Below, one piece after another: positions 24,446 to 32,616 of a stretch of DNA of 38,702 nt. Each line of letters starts with the position of its first letter. Within the stretch, counting starts at the first letter, position 1. Source of the stretch: Pelagibius marinus (lineage in GTDB: Bacteria; Pseudomonadota; Alphaproteobacteria; Kiloniellales; Kiloniellaceae); the NCBI RefSeq assembly GCF_014925385.1, contig NZ_JACSDK010000007.1, forward strand, positions 1 through 38,702, written 5' to 3'. The notes beneath the pieces were generated by a model, which saw only the letters and a program-made list of their open reading frames with translations, had not been told where the DNA came from and made no database searches. A program made the position numbers and the translations under genes.

Positions 24446-25519
24446 TCATTCGGTGTCCTCCCGGTAGTCCAGACAGGAAACACTCACCACCTTGTCATCG
24501 GCGGTCCATACGCCGAGCCCGAAGTCGTCGAAGTCGTACGCTGTCTGAACCTCGCCGTTCTCGTACTCCACCGTCGGCCCGATGTCGTCGGGCGGACAGC
24601 CCAGCAGCTTCTCCAGCTCGGCCAGCGTCAACCCCACCAGGTCAACTCCCTTGTAAATGACGCCCTTGTACCCGGTCACGCACACCAGCACCCCCTCCTC
24701 TACGGAGAGATAGTCATCGGAATGCGGCAGTGAAAACGTTTGCCATTCTTCCGGACCCGCTTCCGGATCCTCCTTGAACCGCGCAGCAAACCTGTCGACG
24801 TATTCGTCAATCTCCGTGCCGAAAACGAAAGGGCCGAGCGAAATGTTTGGGATCAACTCCCAGCCTTCGCGGTCCGGACTCTCCTTCCAGGCGCCGATCT
24901 CCTGCATGACGCGCTCAATGGTCGTCCAGACTGCGCGGCTTGTCTCCGTCTGCCATGCCTGCTCGAGAGCGGCGACAATGGGCTCCCGGTTCGTATCGTC
25001 GATAACGTCGGCAAAGCCGTTGGCGACGGAGCAGCGCGTCTGATAGCAATCTGCCTGCAAGAGCGTGATCGCTCTGTCCAGGTAGGCCGCCTCGCCGAGA
25101 ATCGTCAGAGCGAAGCAGTAGGAACCCTGCTCGGCCGTCGATACCTGCGTCAGCCTGTCCTTCAGCAGCGGAATGACAGAAGAATCCCGGGCCGCCGCCA
25201 GAGCCCAAGCAGCAGACCGGCGGACCAGCTCGCTCTCGTCGTCCAGGAACGGCCTGATCCTGCCGGCGTCGTCGGTGGAGAGGTCATTCCGATAGCTAAG
25301 CTCGTCGAGACACTGGGCGCGCACGAGTTCGTCCGGGTCGTCGAGAGCCTCGAGCAAAAGGTCTGTCGTCTCCCGGGAGCGGTTGGCGCCAATGCGCTCG
25401 ATTGCCTCGTAGCGGATCTCGGCTTCCTCGTCGCGGACGAGCGCGGCCAACTTCTGATAGTCGGCGTCTTTTCGCGGATCGAGCCACCCGACGAGCGCCA
25501 GTTTCTCTTTGAGGGACAT
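24446..25519 (-). CDS. HEAT-repeat protein with a C-terminal immunity-like domain
   Basis: A 357-residue soluble protein. About residues 20-200 are HEAT-like helical repeats (DEEAEIRYEAIERIGANRS, DPDELVRAQCLDELSYRN, ESELVRRSAAWALAAARDSS). The C-terminal 150 residues form a separate beta-rich domain (ISLGPFVFGTEIDEYVDRF, GVDLVGLTLAELEKLLGCPP, DFGLGVWTADDKVVSVSC). That arrangement recalls proteins encoded beside contact-toxin loci, but no toxin is present. I choose ATG 25519, which has GGGAG upstream; the in-frame start at 25558 would overlap the previous gene. It follows the ThDP enzyme by 22 bases and is probably co-transcribed. G+C looks a little lower than its neighbour. Confidence 0.78.
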   Translation of the reverse strand: MSLKEKLALVGWLDPRKDADYQKLAALVRDEEAEIRYEAIERIGANRSRETTDLLLEALDDPDELVRAQCLDELSYRNDLSTDDAGRIRPFLDDESELVRRSAAWALAAARDSSVIPLLKDRLTQVSTAEQGSYCFALTILGEAAYLDRAITLLQADCYQTRCSVANGFADVIDDTNREPIVAALEQAWQTETSRAVWTTIERVMQEIGAWKESPDREGWELIPNISLGPFVFGTEIDEYVDRFAARFKEDPEAGPEEWQTFSLPHSDDYLSVEEGVLVCVTGYKGVIYKGVDLVGLTLAELEKLLGCPPDDIGPTVEYENGEVQTAYDFDDFGLGVWTADDKVVSVSCLDYREDTE

Positions 25520-25541
25520 GATTTCTCTCCCGCCCGGCGTC

Positions 25542-27164
25542 TCAAAACCGTCCGTCATAGCCCTGGCGGTCGATCATCGCGGCGATGACGGTGAAGGTCT
25601 CGGCGTTGAGAGCGTCATCCAGGGCCTCTTCCAGCTCGGCGCGGCTCGTCACCGTATGACCCAGGCCGCCGAAGGCGCGGCCGATGGCGGCGAAGTCGTG
25701 GCTGCCGAAGTCGACCCCGGCGTTGGCCATCTGGCGCTGGCGCTGCTTCAGTTCGATGAGCGCCAGGCTGGAATCGACGAAGACCACCACGACGACGCGC
25801 GAGGCGAGCTCCGCCGCCGTCGACAGCTCGCCCGCCACCATCAGCAGCCCGGCGTCGCCGGTGAAGGCGACCACCGGGCGCTCCGGCTCGGCGAGCTGCG
25901 CGCCGATCGCCAGCGGCAGGGCGCAGCCCATGGTGCAGAGCCCCGTCGACTGCAGCAGCGTGCGCGGCTCGTAGGTCCGCCACATCTGCGCCAGCAGGAT
26001 GCGGTGGGCGCCGGTGTCGCAGGTCGCCACCGTCTCCTTGGGCAACACCCGGCGGCAGGTGTCGATGACGGCGGCCGGCCCCCAGGCCTCGTCGCGCGGG
26101 AAGGCCTCGGCGAGCGCGCCCTTCAGCACCTCGACCTCGCCCACCTCCCAGGTCGCCTGCGGCGCCGCGCCGTGGCCCAGCACGTCCAGGGCCTTGCCGC
26201 AATGGGCGACGAAGTTGATCCCCGCCTGGTGCACGTAATGGCGGTTGGGCTCGGCGGCGATGTCGATGACGTGCACCGCCTCCGGGTCCCAGGGTTCGCA
26301 CCAGCCGGCGCGCATCTCGATGGGATCGTAGCCGAGGCAGAGGATGAGGTCGGCCTGCTGCACGAAGGGCAGCAGCAGGGCGTCGGCCTTGGGCGACAAC
26401 CCCGCCGCGCCGAGGCAGAGCGGATGCTCTTCCGAGACGATGCCCTTGGCCTTGTAGGTGGTGACGAAGGGCAGGGAGAAGATCTCGCAGAAGGCGAGGA
26501 TCGCCTCGCCGGCGTCGTCGGCCAGCGCATCGAGGCCGACGATCATCACCGGGCGCTTGGCGTCCTCCAGCCAGAGCCGCGCCCGGTCCAGGTCGTGCCC
26601 CGGCGCCGGGGCCGCGGGGGCGGCCGGCGGGCGGCGGCGCAGCAGTTCCGGCACCACCGTCTGCTCGGCCACGGCGATGGGCACGTCGATGTGCACCGGC
26701 CCGGCGCGGGGGTCGGTGGCGATGGCGACGGCCTTGTCGGCGACAATGTCGGCCCCCTCGGCGGTCAGGCGGAAGGAGGCCTTGGTTACGGGGCGGAGGA
26801 CCTGCCGGTGGTCGAGGATCTGGTGGGTGTAGGTCAGGGCCGCGGTCTCGTCGACGCAGCCGGTCAGCACGATGAGCGGCACCCGATCCTGCTCGGCATT
26901 GGCGACGACGTTCACGCCGTTGACCACCCCCGGCCCCACGGTCGCCACCAGGATGCCCGGCGCGCCCGTGCGCTGCCACACCCCCTCGGCCATGAAGCCG
27001 GCGGCGTTCTCGTGCTTGGCCAGGATGAACTTGATGCCCGCCGCCTCAAGCGCGTCCACCAGGGTCAGCACCTCGCCGCCCGGAATGCCGAAGGCGTAGC
27101 GGCAGCCCGCTTCGTTGAGCCGCCGCGCCACCAGATCGGCGGCGCGCACCTTGCTGCCCGTCAT
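25542..27164 (-). CDS. Acetolactate synthase-like ThDP-dependent enzyme
   Basis: A 540-residue thiamine-diphosphate enzyme. The catalytic Glu52 lies in AKHENAAGFMAEG. The cofactor motif reads GDA at 436-438 with DSS at 464-466, slightly off the GDG...NN consensus. Domain order is PYR, central, PP. It resembles the catalytic subunit of acetolactate synthase but has no regulatory partner nearby, so decarboxylation of another 2-oxo acid is equally possible. The start at 27164 (MTGSKVRAADLVARRL) has CGGAG about eight bases upstream; the longer frame is unsupported. It heads a likely two-gene unit with the HEAT-repeat gene and is divergent from the membrane protein. Confidence 0.86.
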   Translation of the reverse strand: MTGSKVRAADLVARRLNEAGCRYAFGIPGGEVLTLVDALEAAGIKFILAKHENAAGFMAEGVWQRTGAPGILVATVGPGVVNGVNVVANAEQDRVPLIVLTGCVDETAALTYTHQILDHRQVLRPVTKASFRLTAEGADIVADKAVAIATDPRAGPVHIDVPIAVAEQTVVPELLRRRPPAAPAAPAPGHDLDRARLWLEDAKRPVMIVGLDALADDAGEAILAFCEIFSLPFVTTYKAKGIVSEEHPLCLGAAGLSPKADALLLPFVQQADLILCLGYDPIEMRAGWCEPWDPEAVHVIDIAAEPNRHYVHQAGINFVAHCGKALDVLGHGAAPQATWEVGEVEVLKGALAEAFPRDEAWGPAAVIDTCRRVLPKETVATCDTGAHRILLAQMWRTYEPRTLLQSTGLCTMGCALPLAIGAQLAEPERPVVAFTGDAGLLMVAGELSTAAELASRVVVVVFVDSSLALIELKQRQRQMANAGVDFGSHDFAAIGRAFGGLGHTVTSRAELEEALDDALNAETFTVIAAMIDRQGYDGRF

Positions 27165-27345
27165 AACTGTCTCCGATTCATCGCTCGGCCCCAACCAGCG
27201 CGGCGAGCTTAGCGCCCGCGCCTGTACCTTGTCTTGGATTCCGGCGGACGTCATGTAATCCGGACGCTATGCCGAAAAAAACTGGCCGTACCCCTAGTGA
27301 AGATGCCAATATTGAGTGCAAATTTCCAAGCTGACAACGAATGCT

Positions 27346-27360
27346 GAAGAAATATTCTTC
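27346..27360. promoter_or_regulatory. Small palindrome before membrane-protein gene
   Basis: GAAGAA-ATA-TTCTTC, a perfect 6-bp inverted repeat with a 3-base centre, 38 bases upstream of the gene at 27399. It could be an operator in an otherwise A+T-richer leader; no known regulator is indicated. Confidence 0.35.
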
Positions 27361-27398
27361 GCTGGCAGCCTCCAGAGATAGTTCGTCGGGAGGAGCTG

Positions 27399-28100
27399 AT
27401 GTCAATATCCGCGTTGCCGATTGTCACGACGGTATTTTCCTACTTCAGTCCCACCAAATCGCCTTACTATGCGGTGATTTCCTTCGGCACGGTCGGTCTG
27501 GTCCTGGCCCGCAATATCAACGAGACGAACTGGCTGATCATCTTCCTGCCGATCTATTTGACCCTGCTGGTGTCGACGGTCCTGTCATTGAGAAGCCGGC
27601 CTGAGTTCACCTCGGAGGAGTACAACAACCAACTGCGGTTCGCCCGCAGCTTCGGCATCTCCAGCGCCATTCTATGCCTCGCCTTCACCGGATTGCGCGT
27701 TGAGTCCTTCGACGACCAGGGGGAACTGGTGAACCGCTGGTTCTTCTGGTCCGGCTATCTTGTCTCCCTGCTGCAGATTGTCGTGTTCCTGCTCTACATC
27801 TTCATCTACCACAACTACGATGCGCGCCAGAGCGGCCGGAATTTCATTCAGATCAGCCTGGTGACCTCGTCTTTTTTGATCGGCGCAACCTACACGGTGA
27901 CGGAGCGCTTTGATTCTGAGTCTACCCCCTTCCTGGCGACCCTCCTTGGCCTCTATGCCCTCTGGACCATCTGCATCGCCTACCTGACGCTCTACCTTGC
28001 GCAGAACTTCCAGCTCGTGGCGCCGGAAGACGCCACCCCCCAGCGCAGCCCGGCCGAGGAGACAGGCGTCCCCGCCACCGAGCCGGCGCCGCCGGAGTAG
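27399..28100 (+). CDS. Multi-pass membrane protein of unknown function
   Basis: A 233-residue inner-membrane protein. About six hydrophobic segments are visible, among them YYAVISFGTVGLVLA, WLIIFLPIYLTLLVSTVLSL, SFGISSAILCLAFTGL, GYLVSLLQIVVFLLYIFIY, LVTSSFLIGATYTV and LLGLYALWTICIAYLTLYLA. The C-terminal 28 residues are Pro/Ala/Glu-rich and probably cytoplasmic. A strong GGGAGGAG site sits just before the ATG. G+C is lower than in the surrounding genes. I recognise no transporter or enzyme motif. A two-hairpin repeat follows 66 bases after the stop. Confidence 0.82.
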   Translation: MSISALPIVTTVFSYFSPTKSPYYAVISFGTVGLVLARNINETNWLIIFLPIYLTLLVSTVLSLRSRPEFTSEEYNNQLRFARSFGISSAILCLAFTGLRVESFDDQGELVNRWFFWSGYLVSLLQIVVFLLYIFIYHNYDARQSGRNFIQISLVTSSFLIGATYTVTERFDSESTPFLATLLGLYALWTICIAYLTLYLAQNFQLVAPEDATPQRSPAEETGVPATEPAPPE

Positions 28101-28166
28101 GTTCAACAAGGTGGAGCGGGGTTGGCGTCGCGCAGACCTCGCATTGCCCGCACCGTCTCTCCTCCC

Positions 28167-28251
28167 GTCACCCTCGGGCTTGACCCGAGGGTCCATTCCG
28201 CCGATGCGCGTCGGCTGATCCATGGATGCTCGGGTCAAGCCCGAGCATGAC
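28167..28251 (-). repeat. Two-hairpin intergenic repeat, copy 3 (inverted)
   Basis: An 85-base copy in the opposite orientation: module B first (28167-28195, GTCACCCTCGGGCTTGACCC...), then module A (to 28251, ending GAGCATGAC). Both modules are preserved while the spacer is again different. It lies in the leader of the helicase gene. Confidence 0.87.
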
Positions 28252-28330
28252 GACCGGGGAATCGGCAAAAGAGAACAAAACGGCATCATCGCCCTTCACC
28301 CGCCCCGGTCGCCGGTTTATCTTGGGCGCT

Positions 28331-30820
28331 GTGAGCCAGCCCGCCCTTCTGTCCGAGACCAACCTGGATGCCTTGCCGCCGATCTTCGCGGAATGGTTCC
28401 GGGCGCGCGGCTGGGCGCCGCATCCGCACCAGTTGGAGATGCTGCGCGCGGCCGAGGCCGGGGACTCGGCGCTGCTGATCGCGCCGACCGGCGGCGGCAA
28501 GACCCTGGCGGGCTTCCTGCCCTCCCTGGTCGATCTGGCCGCGCAGCCGCCTGAATCACGACAGGCCGGGCTGCACACCCTCTACATCTCGCCCTTGAAG
28601 GCCCTGGCGGTGGACATCCACCGCAACCTCACCCAGCCGATCGAGGAGATGGGCCTGGAGATCGCCTGCGAGACCCGCACCGGCGACACCCCGCAGTCCA
28701 AGCGCCAGCGTCAGCGCCGCCGTCCGCCGGGCATCCTCATGACCACGCCGGAGTCCCTGGCCCTGCTGCTCAGCTACTACGACGCGCCCCAGGTCTTCGC
28801 CGGGCTGAAATGCGTGGTGATCGACGAGCTGCACGCCTTCGCCGGGACCAAGCGCGGCGACCTGCTGGCTCTCGGCCTCGCCCGCCTGCAGAGCCTCTCC
28901 CCCGGCCTGCGCCGGGTCGGCCTCTCCGCCACGGTGCACGACCCGGACTGGCTGGCCGCTTGGCTGGCCCCGACCGCCGAACCATCCGGCGTGCGCCGGG
29001 TGATCGGCCGCGACGGCGCCGAGGCGGAGGTGGAGATCCTCACCACCAAGGAGTACCTGCCCTGGTCCGGCCACATGGCGGTCCACGCCCTGGAAGAGGT
29101 CTACCAGCGCATTCGCCGGGCGGGCACCACCCTGGTCTTCGTCAACACCCGCGCCCAGGCGGAGATCGTGTTCCAGGAGCTCTGGCACATGAACGAGGAC
29201 GGCCTGCCCATCGCCCTGCACCACGGCAGCCTGGCGGTCGAGCAGCGCCGCAAGGTGGAGGCCGCCATGGCCGCGGGCAAGCTGCGCGCCGTGGTCGCCA
29301 CCTCCTCCCTCGACCTCGGCATCGACTGGGCCGCCGTCGACCTGGTGGTGCAAGTCGGCGCGCCCAAGGGCTCGGCCCGGCTGCTGCAAAGGATCGGCCG
29401 CGCCAACCACCGGCTCGACCAGCCGAGCCGTGCCCTGCTGGTGCCCGCCAACCGCTTCGAGGTCCTGGAGTGCCGCGCCGCCCTGGAGGCCGTGCGCGCC
29501 CGCTCCCTGGACGGCGACCCGCCGCGGCCCGGCGGACTTGATGTACTGTCTCAACACATCCTCGGCACGGCCTGCGCCGGGCCCTTCGACGCCGAGCAGC
29601 TCTACCGGGAAGTCACCTCAGCATTCCCCTATAAGCCTTTGGATCGAAAGACTTTCGACCGCACGCTGGATTTCGTGGCGACAGGCGGCTACGCGCTTAA
29701 GAGCTATCAGCGCTACCGCCGCTTGAGCCTTGATAAGGAAGGCTTTTACCGGGTTACCAACAACGACCACGTGCACCGCTACCGCATGAACGTCGGCACC
29801 ATTGTTGAGACGCCGCTCTTAAAGGTGCGTCTGAGGAACGGGCGTGTCTTGGGCGAGGTGGAGGAGCACTTCGTCAACGGCCTGCTGCCGGGCGACAGCT
29901 TCATCTTCGCCGGCCAGCTGCTGTGCTTCGAAGGCCTGCGCGAGAACACCGCGGTGGCGAGCCGCGCCGCCGGCGGCGATCCCAAGGTGCCCGCCTACGC
30001 CGGCGGCCGCCCGCCGCTCTCCACCCCCCCGGCCGAGCGGGGGGGCGGCATCCTGGCAGACCCGGAGGGCGGCCACGACCTGCCGCCGGCCGTCGGCGAG
30101 TGGCTGCGCATCCAGCGCTGGCGCTCCCAGCTTCCCCCCGCCGACGGCCTGCTGGTGGAATGCTTTCCGCGCGGCGAGAAGGAGTTCCTGGTCGCCTACT
30201 GCTTCGAGGGCAGGAACGCCCACCAGACCCTCGGCATGCTGCTGACCCGGCGCATGGAGCGGGCGGGGCTCTCCCCCCTGGGCTTCGTCGCCACCGACTA
30301 CGTCATCGCCGTGTGGAGTCTGAAGCCGGCCGACGACATGGATGCCCTCTTCGACGAGGACATGCTGGGCGACGACCTGGAGGAATGGATGGCCGAGTCC
30401 TCCATGCTGCGGCGGACCTTCCGCAACGTGGCGGTCATCGCCGGCCTGATCGAGGCGCGCTCGCCCGGCCAGGAGAAGTCGGGCCGCCAGGTGACCTTCA
30501 ACGCCGACCTGATCTACGACGTGCTGAGGAAGCACGAGCCCGACCACATCCTGCTGCAGGCGACCCAAGCCGACGCCGCGGGCGGGCTCACCGACATCGG
30601 CCGCCTGGCCGCCATGCTGAAGCGGGTGAAGGGCCGCATCCGCACCCGCCGCCTGGAAAAGATCTCGCCCCTGGCGGTGCCGGTGCTGCTGGAGATCGGC
30701 AAGGAGCAGGTCTACGGCGCGGGCCTGGACGAACTGCTGGACGAAGGCGCCCAGGCCCTCATCGACGAGGCCACCGGCGGCATGGAGATCGGCATCGGCC
30801 AGGCGGAGCTGCCCCTATGA
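28331..30820 (+). CDS. DNA-ligase-associated DExH-box helicase (Lhr-like)
   Basis: An 829-residue superfamily 2 helicase of the type genomically linked to an ATP-dependent DNA ligase, an exonuclease and PdeM. Walker A APTGGGKT is at 51-58, the DELH box at 165-168, the motif III SAT at 199-201, motif V STSSLDLGIDWAAVD-like sequence, and motif VI QRIGRANHRLD. A winged-helix and Lhr-core region follows. I choose the GTG at 28331 (VSQPALLSETN) because the longer frame runs back through the repeat; the ribosome site is weak. Its stop overlaps pdeM by ATGA. The ligase and exonuclease are not in the window. Bases 29600-29850 use noticeably less G+C-biased codons than the rest. Confidence 0.9.
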   Translation: MSQPALLSETNLDALPPIFAEWFRARGWAPHPHQLEMLRAAEAGDSALLIAPTGGGKTLAGFLPSLVDLAAQPPESRQAGLHTLYISPLKALAVDIHRNLTQPIEEMGLEIACETRTGDTPQSKRQRQRRRPPGILMTTPESLALLLSYYDAPQVFAGLKCVVIDELHAFAGTKRGDLLALGLARLQSLSPGLRRVGLSATVHDPDWLAAWLAPTAEPSGVRRVIGRDGAEAEVEILTTKEYLPWSGHMAVHALEEVYQRIRRAGTTLVFVNTRAQAEIVFQELWHMNEDGLPIALHHGSLAVEQRRKVEAAMAAGKLRAVVATSSLDLGIDWAAVDLVVQVGAPKGSARLLQRIGRANHRLDQPSRALLVPANRFEVLECRAALEAVRARSLDGDPPRPGGLDVLSQHILGTACAGPFDAEQLYREVTSAFPYKPLDRKTFDRTLDFVATGGYALKSYQRYRRLSLDKEGFYRVTNNDHVHRYRMNVGTIVETPLLKVRLRNGRVLGEVEEHFVNGLLPGDSFIFAGQLLCFEGLRENTAVASRAAGGDPKVPAYAGGRPPLSTPPAERGGGILADPEGGHDLPPAVGEWLRIQRWRSQLPPADGLLVECFPRGEKEFLVAYCFEGRNAHQTLGMLLTRRMERAGLSPLGFVATDYVIAVWSLKPADDMDALFDEDMLGDDLEEWMAESSMLRRTFRNVAVIAGLIEARSPGQEKSGRQVTFNADLIYDVLRKHEPDHILLQATQADAAGGLTDIGRLAAMLKRVKGRIRTRRLEKISPLAVPVLLEIGKEQVYGAGLDELLDEGAQALIDEATGGMEIGIGQAELPL

Positions 30821-31506
30821 GTGAAACCCTTCATAAGGCGGGCCGGCTGGTGGTCAACGGCGTCGAGCTGCAGGCCGATCTCTCCGGCGCGCTGATCTGG
30901 CCGGCCCGGCGTCTCGCCGTGGTCGCCGACCTGCACTTCGAGAAGAGCACCGCCTTCGCCGCGCGCGGCCAGTTCCTGCCGCCCTACGATACGGCGGCGA
31001 CCCTGGACAAGCTGGAGGCGGTCATCACCCGCCACGAGGTCGAGCGCCTGATCTGCCTGGGCGACTCCTTCCACGACGGCGAGGCCGCCGGACGCCTCGA
31101 CCCGGTCCAGGGCGAGCGCCTCAAGGGGCTGACCGCCCGGTTGGAGTGGACCTGGACCGCCGGCAACCACGATCCCGCGCCGCCGGCGGAACTGGGCGGC
31201 GGCATAGCTGAAGAAATCACCGAAGGCGCCCTCACCTTCCGCCACGAGGCGGACCCGGCCGCGCGCGGCGGCGAGGTCTCCGGCCACTTCCATCCCAAGG
31301 CGGCGGTCAGGGTGCGCGGCAAGCGGGTCTCCGCCCCCTGTTTCGTCACCGACGGCCGGCGGCTCATCCTGCCCGCCTTCGGCGCCTTCACCGGGGGCCT
31401 CAATGTCCTCGACCCGGCGATCTCGGGCCTCTTCCGCAAGGGCTTCCAGGCGACGCTGCTGGGCCGCAGCGGCCTCTTCGCCTTCCCCAGGCAGGCGTTG
31501 GTCTGA
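30817..31506 (+). CDS. pdeM: Ligase-associated metallophosphoesterase
   Basis: A 229-residue calcineurin-type phosphoesterase, the usual partner of the ligase-associated helicase and thought to act as an endonuclease or phosphatase in DNA repair. Metal motifs are VADLHFEKS, CLGDSFHDG, AGNHDP and SGHFHPKA. It is coupled to the helicase by an ATGA overlap. Its last 43 bases including the TGA are repeated perfectly after the SIR2-like gene (31464-31507 and 32617-32660), so the insertion left this gene intact but cut it off from the terminator that probably once followed. Confidence 0.92.
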   Translation: MSETLHKAGRLVVNGVELQADLSGALIWPARRLAVVADLHFEKSTAFAARGQFLPPYDTAATLDKLEAVITRHEVERLICLGDSFHDGEAAGRLDPVQGERLKGLTARLEWTWTAGNHDPAPPAELGGGIAEEITEGALTFRHEADPAARGGEVSGHFHPKAAVRVRGKRVSAPCFVTDGRRLILPAFGAFTGGLNVLDPAISGLFRKGFQATLLGRSGLFAFPRQALV

Positions 31507-31507
31507 A
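31464..31507 (+). repeat. 44-bp direct repeat, left copy (pdeM 3' end)
   Basis: Begins CCGCAGCGGCC and ends GTTGGTCTGAA; includes the pdeM stop codon. It is identical base for base to 32617-32660, including third codon positions. The bases just outside differ on both sides, so the repeat ends are sharp. Confidence 0.97.
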
Positions 31508-31554
31508 GACGAGCACTATTGCCACGACCAGCTTCAACTCTATGGAACCACGCA

Positions 31555-32613
31555 ATGTTTAAAGCCGACACGGTCTTTGTTGTAGGCGCTGGCGCAAGTA
31601 GCGAGGTGAAGTTACCGCTGGGCAGCCAATTGAAATCAAGAATAGCGGACGCGATCGACATCAAGTTTGGACGTGACCACCAAGAAACCGGCTCGCCCGA
31701 AATCATGGATGCGCTTCGCGTCCATGCAAACTTTGTCAGAAACACCACGCCTAGTTGGGTTGATGTAAACCACTATCTACATGCTGGTTGGCGCATTCGT
31801 GATGCAATGCCACAAGCATCCTCCATTGATACCTTTATCGACGCCCATAGCGGAAATGAAGCGATTGAGCTGTGCGGCAAGCTAGCAATTTCTCACACTA
31901 TTCTGAACGCAGAGAAAGCAAGTTTGTTGTATGTCGACCAGAGGATGAGGAAGGATCATTTCGACTTTAAAAGCGTCGAGAAGACATGGCTATCGAGGTT
32001 CTTTCAAGCCCTCACCACTGGCTGCTCAAAGGATCAACTACCATCGATTTTTGACCAAGTTGCTTTCGTAACCTTCAACTACGACCGATGCATTGAACAT
32101 TTTCTGTACCACTCTTTGCAGAATTTCTATGGCGTTGCGGCAGAAGAGGCAGCCGAGTTAGTCAACTCGCTAAGAATCTATCACCCTTACGGACAGGTAG
32201 GCCGCTTGCCATGGCAAAATGAACTCTCACCGGTCCCTTTCGGTGCTTCCTGCGGTGGGTCGGACCTCTTGACGATATCGTCTCAGATTAAGACGTTCAC
32301 TGAGCAAGTCGATGATGAAGATTCTCTCGGAGCCGCCCACGAAGCAATCACCAAAGCCGACCAGGTCGCGTTTCTCGGATTCGCATTTCATGACCAAAAC
32401 ATGGAGCTTCTAAACCCAGGCACTGAAACGTCGGCCCGACGCATTCTCGCAACCGGAAAGGGGCTGTCAGGAACAGATTGCGACATGGTCCAGTCTGAAC
32501 TAAAGCGGGCCTTCGAGAAAGCAGATGGCTCAGTACCGTTCATCCACGTGGGCCAAAACCTGACGTGTGTCGACTTATTTGACGAGTTTCTGCGGACGCT
32601 TCTGTCTGCTTAA
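31555..32613 (+). CDS. SIR2-like domain protein, candidate anti-phage NADase
   Basis: A 352-residue protein with the SIR2-like Rossmann layout used by bacterial defence effectors such as ThsA and DSR2, which deplete NAD+. Seen: the dinucleotide loop VFVVGAGASSEVKLP (residues 7-21), SIDTFID (90-96), the catalytic-type Asn175-Tyr-Asp in FVTFNYDRCIE, His210 in RIYHPYGQVG (the SIR2 His position), and the late motif VAFLGFAFHDQN (271-282). No zinc-binding cysteines of deacetylase sirtuins are present. G+C near 50% and A/T-ending codons mark it as foreign. I choose ATG 31555; a TTG start 12 codons earlier is possible. No partner sensor gene is adjacent, so it would act alone or sense through its C-terminus. 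The function is inferred. Confidence 0.85.
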   Translation: MFKADTVFVVGAGASSEVKLPLGSQLKSRIADAIDIKFGRDHQETGSPEIMDALRVHANFVRNTTPSWVDVNHYLHAGWRIRDAMPQASSIDTFIDAHSGNEAIELCGKLAISHTILNAEKASLLYVDQRMRKDHFDFKSVEKTWLSRFFQALTTGCSKDQLPSIFDQVAFVTFNYDRCIEHFLYHSLQNFYGVAAEEAAELVNSLRIYHPYGQVGRLPWQNELSPVPFGASCGGSDLLTISSQIKTFTEQVDDEDSLGAAHEAITKADQVAFLGFAFHDQNMELLNPGTETSARRILATGKGLSGTDCDMVQSELKRAFEKADGSVPFIHVGQNLTCVDLFDEFLRTLLSA

Positions 32614-32616
32614 CAA

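Noticed and set aside
25509-27212. A 567-residue plus-strand open frame opposite the ThDP enzyme
   Set aside because: Antisense shadow in GC-rich DNA; His/Gln/Gly/Arg-rich composition, no recognisable fold.
28226-28330. Longer N-terminus for the helicase
   Set aside because: It would be read partly through the two-hairpin repeat and lacks family similarity; the GTG at 28331 gives a natural start.
31555-32613. SIR2-like gene as a sirtuin protein deacetylase
   Set aside because: It lacks the zinc-binding cysteine pairs and the usual sirtuin spacing; the FNYD and late GFAFHDQN motifs fit the SIR2-like defence group better.
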